Assembly: GCA_003864495.1 (NCBI GenBank)
Contig: ML133371.1
Coordinates: 1 to 64,000, forward strand
Length of the DNA stretch: 64,000 nt
Direction of reading: 5' to 3'
From: Nemopilema nomurai
Lineage: Eukaryota; Cnidaria; Scyphozoa; Rhizostomeae; Rhizostomatidae
In this document: positions 9,901-19,900 of the stretch, piece by piece
Layout of the letters: each line of letters begins with the position of its first letter
Numbering within the stretch: position 1 is the first letter of the stretch
Translations under genes and position numbers: made by a program
The notes under the pieces: generated by a model
The model's input: only the letters and a program-made list of their open reading frames with translations
What the model was told of the DNA's origin: nothing
Database searches by the model: none

Positions 9901-12754
9901 AGTCTTTGTTTTGCGGATTCATGTTCTTAATAGAAAGACATTTAAGCCCACAATCTCTTATTTTCAACATCCATATACTAATGCCAAGAACAATTTGCAG
10001 TTTCCTTCTTTCTCTTCTTTACAAATAGTTCACTTCTTGTTAATATCAAAAGCGAAGGTATTAACATATCCTTACAATTTTCTCAAGTTTTCTAATTAAG
10101 GTGTATAAGCAAGGTGCCTAATAAGCGGGGACCCCGCACAATAATAATAATAATAATAGCAATAATAATAATAATAAAAAGATAGGAAAATAGCTAGATT
10201 TGAGGGGGTAGATCTCCCAGATGGCGCAGTAATGAAAAAATTAGAACAGGAAGGTTACACATATTTAGGAAAACTTGAGCTGGATAAGATCAAAGAAAAT
10301 GAGATGAAAGTGAAAAGTTTAAAGGATTACAAGAGACAGCTGAGGTTGATTCTTAAATCAAAGTTGAGTTCATTTGTAACTGAAAATAGCTTGCACTAAG
10401 CAATGCAGGTTTTTCCCCATTCATTACTGGTTACCATGGCAACTTCACGTTATTTTTAGAATCTGCTTCCTTTTTTGTAACAAGGGCAAAACGTTACCCT
10501 AGGCCCCCAAATTTCAACAGTGTAGCACTACAAACAAAGATTTTAGAAATTGAACCAGTAGCCTACCTTGATTCAAAGTTGAATGGTATAAACAGAATTA
10601 CAGCCATGAACATATGGGCAGTAGCTATCTTCAGATATAAAAATGGAATCCTGAAATGGAAAAGGATGTGAACTGAAAAGCTTAGACAGACCAACAAGAA
10701 AGACAATGACAATGTATGGTGCTTTGCATTCAAAGAGTGTTGTGGACAGATTGTAATTGAAGAAGCATGAAGGAGGCAGCGGTTTTAATAAGCATACAAC
10801 ATTGTGTCAGAGGAGAGGAAAATTGCTTGGTATTGTACGTAATGAATTCTGCGGAAAAACTAATGCAGGGCATTCGTATATCAGGGAGGATTGAGACAGA
10901 AGGTACTATTAGCAAAAGTGAGTTCAAACGACAGAATGCAAAAGGGCTTAAACAAAATTGACGGAAAAAGGGTGTATGGAGATTTCATAAGGGAAATGCC
11001 GGAGATAGTAGACAAAGACAAAACCTGGAACTGGTTAGTCAGAAGTGATTTAAAGGTTGAGACAGTTGCGTTGTTATGTGCTGCATAGGCGATCAGAACA
11101 AACTATGAGAAACAACATATAGATAAGAGTATTGACGATCCCCTCTATAGAATGTGTGGAAAGATTGGAGAAAGTGTGCAACACATAATAAGTGGATGCG
11201 AGGAATTAACTCAGAAAGATACAAGAGGCGCCGTGATAATGTAGCAAAGAAAATTCATTGGGAACTGTGTAGGAAAAATGGATAAGAACATCTGTCAAAT
11301 GATATGAACAAAACCCAGAACGAGTGGTAGAGAATGAAGGCGTAAAACTTTTATGGGACATGAATATACAATGTGACAATGTTATAGAAGCAAGGAGACC
11401 AGACATGTTATAACTGATAAGAAGGGGAAAAGCTGTATAATCGTTGACATTGCAGTGTTCGCTGATGGAAGAATGAGAAGGAGAGGGAAAGGGTGGAGAA
11501 ATACCAAACGTGCGGAGGGAAGGCTGTGGCAACTGAGGAAGGTGCATGTCGTTCCTGTGGTTGTTGGTGCCCTTGGATAGGTGACAAAAAGAATTCGATA
11601 GGTGGATGGAAAAATTGGGAGTGCCAGTTGATGTTAGAGCTATACAAAAGATTGCCTTGTTAGAAACTGCAAGAATCCTAAGGATGGTGTTAGAGATGTA
11701 AGAGAAAGACTTTCTGTTAGCCAGTGGTCATTTGTTTTGACTCGCCTAAGAGTAGAAATGACGGCCATAACAGCAGCCAGAGCATAAGCTGAAACAATGA
11801 TATAATACCAATAATAATGTCTTATTTAAAATTGGTGTTGAAACCAAATAATAGCTCATATTTTAAATAAAGAGAGCTAATAAAAACCAACTATTTAGCC
11901 TAAATAGTATCTAAAATAAAAAGCAGAGTTTATATTTGCACCCTTTACCAGTCCATGCTTTATTTTTTGTAAAGGAAGCAACCGCTTACCAATCTTTTTT
12001 CCTAAACCCCTCACACGCTTGTTACGGCCCGCCACCCGATTTTGATTTGTAATATTATTTCCAATCTCTCCTGCTCTTACTAAGATTCCCCCTAATTTTT
12101 TAATTCCTCACCGAGCTCGACTAAAGACCAACAAAAACTCCACATACTTTCACGAATAGATTTATGTGTGCGTGTACATTTTCTAGTTTGGTGTTCTCCC
12201 ACACTTCCATTCCATTATTTTACGAGATTTCCCTAGAAAGCCCCCTTTATTAGTTTTTCTCAAATTTCCGACAACCACGCTTATTCCAAACTATCCCCCA
12301 CCCCCGTTCTTTGGTACCTAAGATTATGACTTTTGGCAATATTTGGCAAGCAACTTGTGGTGAAACTAGCTTATTGACACCTTCCTTAGAAATATTTCCA
12401 TAGATTCAATGAAGAACAATCGCTATTATAGTTCAAACTTATTAGCGCGTACTTGTTGTTTTTTATTACTAGTGGATATGCGTTGATTAGAGCCTAGTTT
12501 AGGTTTAAACTACGTCTCTTTACTTTTTCTCTACCTCATGACACAACTGATGGCTATATTTGGCTGTTCTATTATCTTCATCAGATGGGTGCATGGAAAA
12601 GTTTCAGAAATTAGTTTTCGCAACAATTATCACCAACTGCGGCGTGGCTTTGCTTATTCTGGCGTCAGGGATCTTTGCGATTTACTTGGCATGGTGTCGC
12701 CGTAACGAGGCGAGTATAACCCCAATTAACTTTTTAAACAGTAATGCTTTTTAA
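3979..12754 (+). CDS. Gene B: MS4A/CD20-like four-TM protein, complete, 5 exons
   Basis: Coding exons: 3979-4003 (MEEITKCQ plus one base), 5951-6078 (TM1 and start of TM2, motif LGSVKLMIGG), 8806-8862 (57 nt, end of TM2, KTKKR turn), 9697-9817 (TM3 and a short loop ending CQIT), 12585-12754 (Cys, TM4, YLAWCRRN, stop TAA). All junctions are GT..AG with phases 1, 0, 0, 1, and the joined frame is open for about 166 residues. Exon 1 was set by homology to exon 1 of the C genes, which share MEE-x-TKCQ and the following GTATTG donor. Both termini are predicted cytoplasmic, with a short TM3-TM4 loop carrying two Cys. Introns are swollen by a 26-copy satellite (intron 2), a ~690-bp insertion (intron 3) and a dead retrotransposon (intron 4). 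Vertebrate MS4A proteins are usually longer (about 200-300 residues). No catalytic residues are expected or seen. Confidence 0.78.
4848..4891. repeat. 22-bp direct duplication
   Basis: CGATGTGTGCGTATCGTAAG plus CA occurs twice in immediate succession inside gene B intron 1. Nothing else was recognised in this part of the intron. Confidence 0.9.
5554..5775. mobile_element. Small inverted-repeat element enclosing a tRNA-like sequence
   Basis: The left arm at 5554-5576 (GATCATAGACAGTGCGGAA core) is the reverse complement of the right arm at 5752-5774 (TTCCGCACTCTCTATGATCC) with two mismatches over about 23 bp. Between them lies a tRNA-like sequence. The whole is about 220 bp in gene B intron 1. 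It could be a MITE that captured a tRNA, or a tRNA-derived SINE with fold-back ends. No other copy occurs in the window. Confidence 0.6.
5679..5744 (+). tRNA. tRNA-like sequence, degenerate
   Basis: A 7-bp acceptor stem is present (GACCCGA with TCGGGTC). The D-arm GCTCAGTTGGTAGAGC and a perfect A box, TAGCTCAGTTGG, are also present. The B box region AATTCGAGTCC departs from consensus at two bases. The T-stem does not pair well and the anticodon stem is weak; the loop offers TAC or CGT as anticodon but without the usual U33. About 66 nt is short for a tRNA. I read it as a tRNA pseudogene or SINE head, not a working tRNA. Confidence 0.5.
6391..8745 (+). repeat. 90-bp satellite, 26 complete copies, in gene B intron 2
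   Basis: Units begin GGATGATATTGAAGCATGAA at exactly 90-bp spacing from 6391 to 8731. Variants differ at a few positions (CACCGTTATCACCC, TACCGTTATTACCA, TACAATTATTACCC forms). The order shows higher-order structure: two adjacent three-unit blocks (7741-8010 and 8011-8280) have the same variant order, and an AGCC variant recurs six units apart (6841, 7381). The last partial unit merges into the true acceptor of exon 3 at 8806. Each unit carries a pyrimidine tract followed by CTCATTAG. Confidence 0.95.
8880..9600. mobile_element. Insertion in gene B intron 3 absent from gene A
   Basis: Gene A intron 3 is 170 bp and aligns with both ends of the 834-bp gene B intron 3. About 690 extra bases lie between. 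They contain two C-rich motifs (GTGCACCCCACCCCCATTTC near 8921 and CCCCCCCCCC near 9388) resembling the ends of dispersed invertebrate repeats. No transposase was seen. The open frame 9364-9687 runs through this insert into the intron and is not a gene. Confidence 0.55.
10139..10178. repeat. (ATA)n microsatellite
   Basis: Interrupted ATA triplets mark the 5' side of the retrotransposon fragment in gene B intron 4. A weaker (AAT)n-like stretch also follows the fragment near 11800-11818. Confidence 0.9.
10195..11800 (+). pseudogene. Dead non-LTR retrotransposon, 3' part of ORF (RT end, zinc-finger-like motif, endonuclease)
   Basis: Translating across several frames gives, in order: the tail of a reverse transcriptase (EGYTYLGKLEL near 10240), a segment with NIWAVAIFRYKNGILKW (near 10610), MTMYGALHSKSVVDRL (near 10710), a CCHC-like motif near 11145-11203 (expected C-x2-C-x7-H-x4-C, first Cys replaced by Tyr), and a PD..D endonuclease-like core with CIIVDIAVFADGR near 11397-11467. 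This order is typical of non-LTR elements with a restriction-enzyme-like endonuclease (R2/NeSL/Dong-type). The frame is broken by several stops and shifts. The element is 5'-truncated, sits in gene B intron 4 in the same direction as the gene, and is absent from gene A. Confidence 0.8.
10368..10572. mobile_element. ~205-bp nested insertion inside the retrotransposon
   Basis: The sequence separates parts of the reverse-transcriptase tail that are normally adjacent. It is flanked by a 10-bp direct repeat, TCAAAGTTGA (10358-10367 and 10573-10582), which looks like a target-site duplication. No open frame was found. It is probably a SINE or MITE. Confidence 0.6.
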
Positions 12755-13793
12755 ACATTGGTATCATATAGCAACGGAAGATATAAGTAGTGATTTTAGT
12801 AAAAATCAAACATTTTGAATTTAGGAATGGCCAAGCAAAGAAGATTGAATTATACACTCTCTTCTACACCAGAGAATGTTTAATTTAGCTTATAAAAGTA
12901 ATTATAATGGTAACTATAATGCCACTAAGCAAATTCAATTTTGATTCTACAGTATGTCCAGAGGAGCAACTTTGGTGGTCAGGAATTGCCTTTGGTCTAA
13001 CATGAGGTGCAAGAACAAATCGAGACAGCATAAGTGCAATGGAATTTACACGTCCGAGACACGAATTTGCTTTCAAATCAGCTGACTGGATTGGATACTA
13101 GTACCAGTTGCAGTTGAATATAGTGTTAAGTCATATTTACCGAGAAATACTTACCTCGTACTGTGCAGAGATTAATGATTAATGAGACAAAAATAAGTGA
13201 TTGAAAAAATAAATATATTGCCGTATGATTTTTGAATTAATCTTCTTGTGTATATCAAAACATATTAGAAACGTGAGAAATATCCAGTGCAGGTTAAGCT
13301 AAACAGACTGTTGTGTATTATGTTTGCCTGGATCAGACTTTTGGATTCCATATCAATATGTTAGTTTTAATTATGTACAGACTCACAACTAGAAAATCCA
13401 GTCACATAGACAATTTGATCATCAGGATTTTAAATCAATGCCACAGCTTCGAAAGTTAAATTTAAAATTGGCCTATCAAATTCACCCACTTTCTCAATAG
13501 TTTCAGCACAATTTTTCAATGGGTTAGAAGTCTTATTCCTTACCCGAACCCATAACTTTTCAGATCTATGATAGTTGATTAAAGATGTATTGCTGTTGTT
13601 TTATTTTTCTACTTCCTTGCAGCTCCCTCGACGGGGTTGGTGGTCACATTAACCGTTGCTGTAACCATAATCTAAGCTTCTTTTTATATGTACAACAATT
13701 ATTTGTAGTTTAGTTACGAGAAAATAAATCATTTGTGGATGATGAGTATTTAGTAATGCCGTCAATTAGTCGAATTGGAGACCTTAATAAAGT
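12755..13793. other. Gene B 3' flank, paralogous to gene A flank
   Basis: Non-coding, colinear with 1151-2450 apart from indels. No additional exon is supported. Confidence 0.65.
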
Positions 13794-14035
13794 ACTAGAC
13801 CCAGTGAACTCCACTGCGCGGGCTTTGCCCCTCATGACAAATGCAAAAGCCCTACCACTACCCCAAAAATCAAGTAGATTAGGCTTTAAAGACAAGAGCC
13901 TCGATTCGAAGCCAAGAGTGACGTCATGTACGAGTTTCTACTGTCCAATCTGCTTAATTTTTGGGGGGGTAGTGTTAGGGCTTTTGCATTTGTCATGAGG
14001 GGCAAAGCTCGCGCAGTGGGCTTTACTGGGGCTAG
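13794..14035. mobile_element. MITE with ~85-bp terminal inverted repeats
   Basis: The left end (ACTAGACCCAGTGAACTCCA) and the reverse complement of the right end (ACTAGCCCCAGTAAAGCCCA) match over about 85 bp, including a shared GCTTTGCCCCTCATGACAAA. The element is 242 bp with no coding capacity. It marks the end of homology between the A and B duplicates. Confidence 0.85.
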
Positions 14036-14605
14036 TCTTCTGTTTTACCGTTCTCGTCCAATAGAGTTTTACATTACTTTGAACTTCTTATGACTTCAAG
14101 ATTTATCCATCTTAACGCACAATGACCTGCTTTAGGTATGTTCTGTTTTAAGCGATCCTCGTTGCTTTTAGTAATATAATTTCAATGTTTGAGTCTGTTA
14201 TTGTTCTATACGTTTGTCACCCTTGCCAAGCACATTTTAAGTTGTCCCTTGTATAAACTTGGTCATATATTCTGGGGGTGCTCATTTGTAATAATGGAGG
14301 AGTTTTTAAGAAAAAACATGGTTGAACTTTGCTGCAGTGCAAACAGTTGTAATTATTGCAAAAAAACTGTCAAATTGTAATTGGAAATGCAGCAAACCCT
14401 TGCTATTTTTATATTTCGGTCATAAAACTTTGAGGCCCTGTCACACCGCGTTTTGGCTTGACCGCACAATTCGTATTGCTCGTCTACATTCAGCCTGTGA
14501 CGACATCGCTTTGACAGTTAAACTATTTTTAGGCCAAAGTTCTCGACTTTTAACAAATATTCGACTTAAACTTGGGTTGCTCTTCTTCGTACACAAGTAT
14601 TCTAC
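14036..14605. other. Spacer with no recognised gene
   Basis: No exon or family match was seen. A ~45-bp stretch at about 14357-14404 is repeated at about 15262-15310 (shared TGGAAATGCAGCAA-CCCTT), bracketing the Harbinger-like remains. Open frames here are short and lack support. Confidence 0.5.
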
Positions 14606-15180
14606 AAGTGCGTCAAAAAAATATCATAAAGCTGCACTTATACGGTCAGACTTTGTCGAATTCGATAATGTCGAATCAAGTTTTTCTTCAGATTTGTCGA
14701 ATCGAAAGCCCCTTTTACATGATCAGATTTTGTCGAATCATGCCAAGATTTTGTCGAATTGATAACAGTCAAACACCTCAATTTTGTTTTTAAAATGGAG
14801 GAAGAGGCTGCCTCGCACTTGTACTAAAAGGACGAAGAAATAGGAGAAGAAAACGTTCAAAATGGACAAAAGGATGGCTGACACAGCGTCCTGAACGAGT
14901 TGCGCTTCACCAAAGGACTACACGAACTCGAGAACATTCCACAAGCTCTCTTCTTTTTCATATTCAGCAATAAACAATTCTGTTTCTTCGTTTTTTTTTT
15001 TAACTTAGGCCGCACTGATTCCATTTTTCCTTAAAAATGACTATAAACAAACCGAAACAATGCGGAACATGGCAATTCGGGTGACGTAGCAGCGTGGGTG
15101 AGAAAATTTTCATTCATTCACCTTTCGATTTGTCGAATGGAATAGAACACAATTCGACGCCTTAAAGTATTATTATGGAA
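14606..15180 (+). mobile_element. Decayed PIF/Harbinger-like element, unit 1
   Basis: The 5' part has repeated TTTGTCGAATC motifs following ACGGTCAGA. It is followed by a short frame starting near 14794 (MEEEAAS). In a shifted frame this gives LVLKGRRNRRRKRSKWTKGW and then LTQRPERVALHQ, resembling the Arg-rich N-terminus of HARBI1-like transposases (RRRR..W..PW...R...G.Y). No catalytic domain is present. Copies with internal deletions lie in the other units near 33493-33700 and 49652-49860. Confidence 0.5.
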
Positions 15181-15877
15181 TAAAAGACTACGATAGTTTA
15201 TAAGACCACATGATGGATGCTGCATTTTTGTTATTTCCTGCAAAGTTGTTTTTATTGTAAAAGAAGCAAAAAACTGGTACTTGGAAATGCAGCAAGCCCT
15301 TCGTGAGCTTTGTCGATTTCTTTGTCAGAGTTCAACAACGCATGCTACACTGTTTTCGCTTCCCTTTGATAACCTAGTAAAGTGAGCCCCCAAACTTCCG
15401 CGCGTGGACTTCACCCCTTTCTAGAAAAAAGTTGCCCCGTAAAATTACCCTCAAAGCAAGAGCTCAAGACAAGAGCCACTCATCGAGGGAAGAGACATGA
15501 TATGACGCCATGAACATGCACATCACCGTCAATACTTAGGGTCTGATCTCTTGAAAACATGCTTGTCTCTTGCCAACTCATCAGAAAGCAAAATGTCTTA
15601 AAGAAATGCCTAGCTTTGGAGCCTTGCTAAACAGGAAATATTTCGCCCTCAATGCTAAAAAGGGGTACAACGGCGACTCCTCGAGAATTCTGAAACCGCG
15701 GCTAGAAAGTCTCAGGAAACTGATCAAACATTTTAAAATGCCGAGAGAGCGAAAAATGATGTTTACATGAACGAACCAGCCAGTTTGCTTCCTCATTACA
15801 AAACCTGCAGAATTGCATGTTTCCCTTTTTCCCGTAATTACGACAATCAGCGTGCGTGCATTTATGATCGGCATGGC
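15181..15877. other. Upstream region of C1, no gene seen
   Basis: Colinear with 33990-34685 and 50150-50845. A minus-strand open frame of 140 codons in units 2 and 3 is broken here by a one-base change, so it does not look like a constrained gene. Confidence 0.6.
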
Positions 15878-16848
15878 TTAACGAGCATAGCGGAATTTCG
15901 TTGAAACCTTCCCATAATAGATGATTTAAACGAGGTGGCTTTATATGTAATCAACGATAATATTTAGCGCCAGTTAGAAAGGAATTTTCCCACCAAAAAA
16001 GTGCTGATAGCCGGGGGGTAAAACGAGTTAAATCATTAATTAATTACATATTCTTTTAAATTTTACAACAGAACATATAATATAACTAAAAACTGTAACT
16101 TTAAGTTTTTAATTTTCAATGTTGCTTTCCACCAAAGCCATTCCGTCTTGATTATATCAGAAAGTCCAACGATTCCCGTACTAGCAGCAGCTTCTCAAAA
16201 TGCATCCACCAAAACAGTTTAAGTTGCCTGTTAGCTAGGTAAAAATTTTGCTTGTCGTCAAAAACTTAGGCCAGTATGTCACAGAGACCAACTACCATCT
16301 CGAGTGGACTTCGTAATAATTAAGAGGCTTTCTAATTTGCATAATCACGCCACGATGGAGATCCCCTTCCCTCGCATTGGTGCCTTGGATTTGGGCACTC
16401 CCTCAATTTCCGCATTAGAGGGCTGCATTTTTGACGGACCATAAGGGTCATTAACATAAACGAAAAATGATCCGTACTAGGTCCAACACATTTGTAAAAT
16501 TGATCGTACAGGCAAGATTTCTAGACTTATTACTTAAAATTTGGTCTTGTGGGAAACTGTATAGAATGGGCCTAAGATTTTAGGAATACTACGTTGAGTT
16601 AACTCAAAAGCACCGGTAGTTTTTTAGCAAATTTAATAAACATTGTATATTTGAATTTTCGTTGATTTTATTGAATGTACATTTTCGTGGCGGCCCAAAA
16701 TTCCAGTAGTGGTTTCCCTCCACAGCTAGAGGTGTTTTCGAGACAAGTGTAAACAGACCATGCAAAATTCGCGGGATCTGATTGGCTATCAAATTTGGTA
16801 AACAAAGCACCTGATTGGACGAAACGAAATTCTGCTATGCTGGCTTAA
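15878..16848. mobile_element. TTAA-flanked MITE, unit 1 only
   Basis: TTAA at 15878-15881 and 16845-16848 brackets ends that are inverted repeats (AGCATAGCGGAATTTCGTT and, reversed, AGCATAGCAGAATTTCGTT). Units 2 and 3 have an almost empty site (GATCGGCTTAACATAAATC at 34681 and 50840), with a 5-bp difference beside it. TTAA duplication is typical of piggyBac-type elements. There is no transposase. Confidence 0.8.
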
Positions 16849-16970
16849 CATAAATCACGGAAACAGAAAAGAAAGACCTATTGAGTTTACCAGTTCGCGT
16901 AAGAATTGAGAGTGAAATTCACAGTTTTTATCAAGTCAACTTTAGAAGTGGAATAATTTTCACTACGCAA

Positions 16971-19900
16971 ATGGAGGAATTCACAAAATGTCAAGGTATT
17001 GTGTGTTCATTCAAAAACTTTTCGCTTCATAAAATATCTCAAAATGCGACTCACTGTTTGGTGAAATAGTGGCTGATATGTGTAATGTGCAAATGTCGGA
17101 TAAAAGGTTCAAACATTATCTGGATAAACTCACCATGGAATAACGACGAAGAGCAACAGTGAGACAAAGACTGTTTTATATAGGTCTGACGATTCGGACG
17201 ATTCGCTCTGACGATTCGTACCAAAACAACCGCACAGTTTATACTTTATAACTTTCGACAGACGCAAGCTACACATTTCATTTAAAGTTTATTTAGAAGA
17301 TTAAGCGTATGTCTAACTGTTTTTCATAGTCTAGAAGATCGGAAAAATATTTTTAATATCGTGACGGCGTTTGAAATCTAGGGAAACCGCGATTTTGGGC
17401 AAAACTGCCCTTCAGTTTACTCTTAATAACTTTTTTCAAAAATTTTTCTCAGCCTACAACCAGTGCTTATTTTGTTGGCATTGAATATTTCTAGCTGTTT
17501 TTTATAGTCTCGAGAAGAGGTTCGCCGGGTTTCTGCATGGAACGACCCGACAAATGTTTGACTATTTTCGAAACCTTTAGAATCGGCCGCGAACCTCACT
17601 TCGGTTTAAAGCAAAAAACGTCCGTAAACAATACACCCTTCGAGTAATTTTTACTTTTTCCATTTGCTAAGACCCTACTACATTGGATTTTCATAGTTTT
17701 CCGTGAATTTAATGCAATTCACATCCTTCTAGGGCCACGAGAAGATAGGAAGATTTTGGTTCTTCGCTCTGCCAAAAACATCCCGCACAATCGTTTGAAA
17801 AAGTATTTTATAAGAAGGCTTGTCAACTTTTCTAGACATCAAACAGGAAACCTTGGCCTCGCAACAACGTTCTATAGTTGTTTCTGTGGAATTCGCACTA
17901 CCAGAGGCGTACCGAAACAGCCCTTCAGTTTACTCTCAGTTTATTATTAAGAGTAAACTGAAGGGCTGTTTCGGTTCGAATCGTCAGAGGGGTCGTGCGA
18001 ATCGTCAGAGATTCTGTCCCTCTGATCACACAAGAATTGAACGACTCTGAGCGAAGTCGCCAGATTTTAGTGATTTTCAAAGTCTCATAAAATTGAAATT
18101 TGTACCTTGATAATGGCGAAAGTTATTAAGAGTAAAGTGAAGGGCTGTTTTGCCCAAAATCGAAATTTCGCTAGTTTTCAAACGCCGTCGTGATATTAAA
18201 AAACATATGCGATCTTGCAGACTATGAAAAACAGCTAACCCTACGTTTACTCTTCTAAAGAAACTTAAAACGAAATTTGTAGCTTGCGTCTGTCGAAAGT
18301 TATAAAGTATAAACTGTGCGGTTGTTTTGGTACGAATCGTCAGAGCGAATCGTCCGAATCGTCAGGCCTATATAAGACAGTCTTTGTCTATTCCATCTCA
18401 ATTTTCATTATAGTTTGCTCTGGGGTCGAAGCCAATCAGGGAGCTGATCCCACCCACATTCCCCCAGCAATCGCCATATTACAAATTATTAAATGGAAAA
18501 TGAAATTAACATTGGACCTTTTTCAAGTTTCTTCTTAAGTTTATTCCTATTAAGAGTTTCTTAACTACTATGTTTAGCTTGTAATACTCAATTAATTATT
18601 AACAAGCCCCGCTACACAGGTCGCAACCCCCTTGTCCGTATAAAAGTACCCACAAAAGCGTTTCCCTCATGGATAATACATCTGCTTTTACTTCCTGCCA
18701 GGGATTCTCCTCATTACTCTTGGGGTTGTGAAGACAGTAATTGGTGCATGTATACTGCTCTTGACACTGCTAGCAGTAGCTGCTTCTGGTGGTTTTTTGG
18801 GAGTATCATTTATCATTGCATTTGCTGCTTCGGTGAGTTTAAACAGTATCCTTCAATGAATTCATAGTGAGGGTGATAGCTTTCTGCTTCTTAACAGCAT
18901 TTACACAATGGGCAACATGTGCACAGGAGACAAGTAACAGCACTTGAGGTAGAATTTTGAAACTTTTGAAACAGCAGGCCAATATTAATTGTCAGCCATT
19001 CAGCTTGACTCGAAACTCTCCTGATTAGGAGATTGACGCCAGCATCATTTTCAATAAATGAGTCCTTCTTAGTAATGATGCCTACAATAATCGGTTTTCG
19101 TAGTCTCCATTCATATATGACCTCTGGACTCCACCCCACACCTCCTCCAATTAGTTGTAGTCTGACAGACCTTATTCTATGATGATTGAATCTATTGCAT
19201 GCATATTATTAGTATTGACAAATTTAGCAATTGTTTAGTATGTTGCAACATGTGTTTTTGTAAGACTCACCTTGAGGATGTGAGAGCAGCCCAAAGTGGG
19301 CGTTGAAGAGAAATGCAGCTGACAATCCCCCGTTTGTCCACGTCAACATGCACTACCCAACCAACTCCATCTATGGGTAGAAAGTACCAATACACTGAGT
19401 ACCATTATATCACACAAGATGTCACATTTGAGACTATGCCTTTCGTATCACCGAGTTTCGTGGTTTGTGGCTTTTTGAAAAAAGTATTTGGGGGTGTAGT
19501 GACTCTTTTGTCTACTTTCCGTTGTCTCACCATGTCATGCTGACACATCTTTTCTCGCTCCCCAGCCTAGCCTTTTCCATCCTCATTAAATCACCATTTC
19601 ATCATCCTCTCTCATTCCTTGTCAGCAAATTTATTCTTAGATTAATTAGTATAAATATAATTGTAAAGTCAGGAACAGAGCTACAGAAAACAACAGACAA
19701 CGCGTCGTCTCTCTCTCTCTCTCTCTCTCTCTCGGCCTGGCTTCGTGTTCTCTGCACGTTAAACAAGACAGCTTTGGCTCGGATCGTCCATAGAGGTTGA
19801 GCAACGCAGTCAGTGAAATCCTATTTCAACTCGTTTATACAGGGGTAGCGAATTGCTTATTATATTCCGATTAGATGCAACGTTTTACTGCAAAATACGT

